Of a DNA stretch of 64,000 nucleotides, positions 63,084 through 64,000 are shown one piece after another. The stretch spans positions 110,011,802 to 110,075,801 of the forward strand of contig OV884058.1 of the NCBI GenBank assembly GCA_930367215.1, given 5' to 3'. Under the pieces are notes generated by a model. It saw only the letters and a program-made list of their open reading frames with translations. It did no database searches and was not told the DNA's origin. A program made the position numbers and the translations under genes. Positions within the stretch are counted from its first letter, which is position 1. Every line of letters starts with the position of its first letter. This stretch comes from Pollenia angustigena (lineage: Eukaryota; Arthropoda; Insecta; Diptera; Polleniidae).

Positions 63084-64000
63084 GTAAGTGATTTTTAAAT
63101 AAGAACTCATTTTACATGTTACATAAATATTTGAGACGCATATGTATACAAACCTTTTTCTTTACAAAAATAAGGAAATGGTTTTGATATTTTCGAGTTT
63201 TGAAAGAAAGCCTTAAAGCATGCAAAATATAAACAAAGTTAGAATTTGTTTGTATTTTTGGGGCAAAATATTGATAAGTTTTTAATTGATTCTTATATGT
63301 ATTTCAAATTTATTAGTAAAATTTTTCTGTTTAAAGCGAGTCTGTAAAAATTAGCTTAGTTCCTCGATAGTTCCCAATTTTAAAAATATTGTTGAAAAAA
63401 ACTCACAACGTCTTAAATTCGCAAAAAAAAAAAATATATATTTATATAGGGTTCGTAATTTGTTTCACAATTTCAGTTATATATATATTTTTTTTGTCGC
63501 AAAACGAAAAATTTTCAACTTTTCTAATCACAAAAATTTCTAAAATTTTTCAAGTGAATTTCTATGTTTGAATATTAAAAATTAAAAACATGACGAAAAT
63601 TTAAAAAATTTATGCTCAAAATGTTAAAGCTTTCTTGTTTAAACAAATTTAAACAAAAAACATACTTAAAATTACAATTAACAAGCGAACAAAGTACAAA
63701 ATACATACATTCAACAAAATTTTTGAAATTTGAAATTAGGGCGGTTCGTAAAAATTTTTCATATTTGAATTGAAACATTATAAAAAAAAAAATCATCCAG
63801 CCTAAAAAGAAAATATATTTTTTAGGTTTTAGTATTCTCAGAAGTTTAACTTACGATATAAAGATTTGACTACATCAATATCAACCATAAATTACAAGCG
63901 GGTCATGTTTTTTGATGGGTGCTTTGTAGCGTCCACACTGCTTGTTTGTTCCTCGTGTGTTTCTGTGATTTGTTCGATTTTGAATTTTAAAACATTTTTA
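63084..64000 (+). other. skd: MED13 intron, 5' part
   Basis: It starts GTAAGTG. AT-rich, with no repeat or exon recognised up to the window end. Confidence 0.85.

Noticed and set aside
62792..63091. Proline/glutamine-rich frames overlapping MED13 exons
   Set aside because: Out-of-frame shadows of the Ser/Thr/Asn codon runs.

Overview
The window is AT-rich DNA from a higher fly. One host gene is recognisable: the Mediator kinase-module subunit MED13, called skuld (skd) in Drosophila. It lies on the + strand and is cut by both window edges. Five coding exons can be placed at base level (2316-2628, 54016-54109, 54187-54270, 61756-62228, 62306-63083). Their splice phases agree throughout and they give about 579 codons of the N-terminal part. 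The introns measure about 51.4 kb, 77 bp, 7.5 kb and 77 bp. I know of no other host gene in the window, so nearly everything else is intron. The exons read like Drosophila skd. A calyptrate-type fly with a large, repeat-rich genome is suggested by the intron size, the CATA/TATG microsatellites and the dispersed repeat at 14620-15560; that placement is inference.

The introns are a layered graveyard of transposable elements. Many have exact boundaries because both the terminal inverted repeats (TIRs) and the target-site duplications (TSDs) can be read. hAT-like elements with 7-9 bp TSDs: 4177-4433, 16191-17227, 31854-33050, 37277-37932, 45807-46933, 47270-47749, 49256-51024 and 51040-52560, plus a transposase fragment at 11978-12310. 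TTAA-flanked elements: 8801-9152, 47812-48136, 55591-55924, 22733-23359 and 45674-47078. Elements with 3-bp TSDs: 868-1059, 3317-3560, 22558-22697, 9919-10431, 52122-52323 and 53699-53852. A 4-bp-TSD family has copies at 18863-19116 and 37965-38195. Tc1/mariner/pogo remains lie at 24460-26251, 44119-45049, 49343-50100, 20372-21027 and 50233-50640. LINE remains lie at 1110-1560 and 38688-39420 (minus strand), and at 15990-18142 and 41085-43715 (plus strand).

Layout: 1-2315 is the tail of an upstream intron with four repeats. 2316-2628 is the first visible exon. 2629-54015 is the giant intron with about forty repeats, several nested two or three deep. 54016-54270 holds two short exons. 54271-61755 is an intron with a tandem segmental duplication bracketed by inverted copies of one MITE. 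61756-63083 holds two long exons. 63084-64000 is intron.

The least explained items are these: a spliced, frameshifted gene of a protein family I recognise by pattern but cannot name (34626-35703, minus); a zeste/Myb-SANT-like DNA-binding gene remnant inside a long-TIR element (28350-28700, minus); a foldback element carrying a tRNA-like sequence with Pol III-type boxes (12586-14009); a foldback element between exact 16-bp direct repeats (18161-18744); two hAT-like elements with subterminal palindromic arrays; and two nearly or fully perfect 31-36 bp intronic hairpins.
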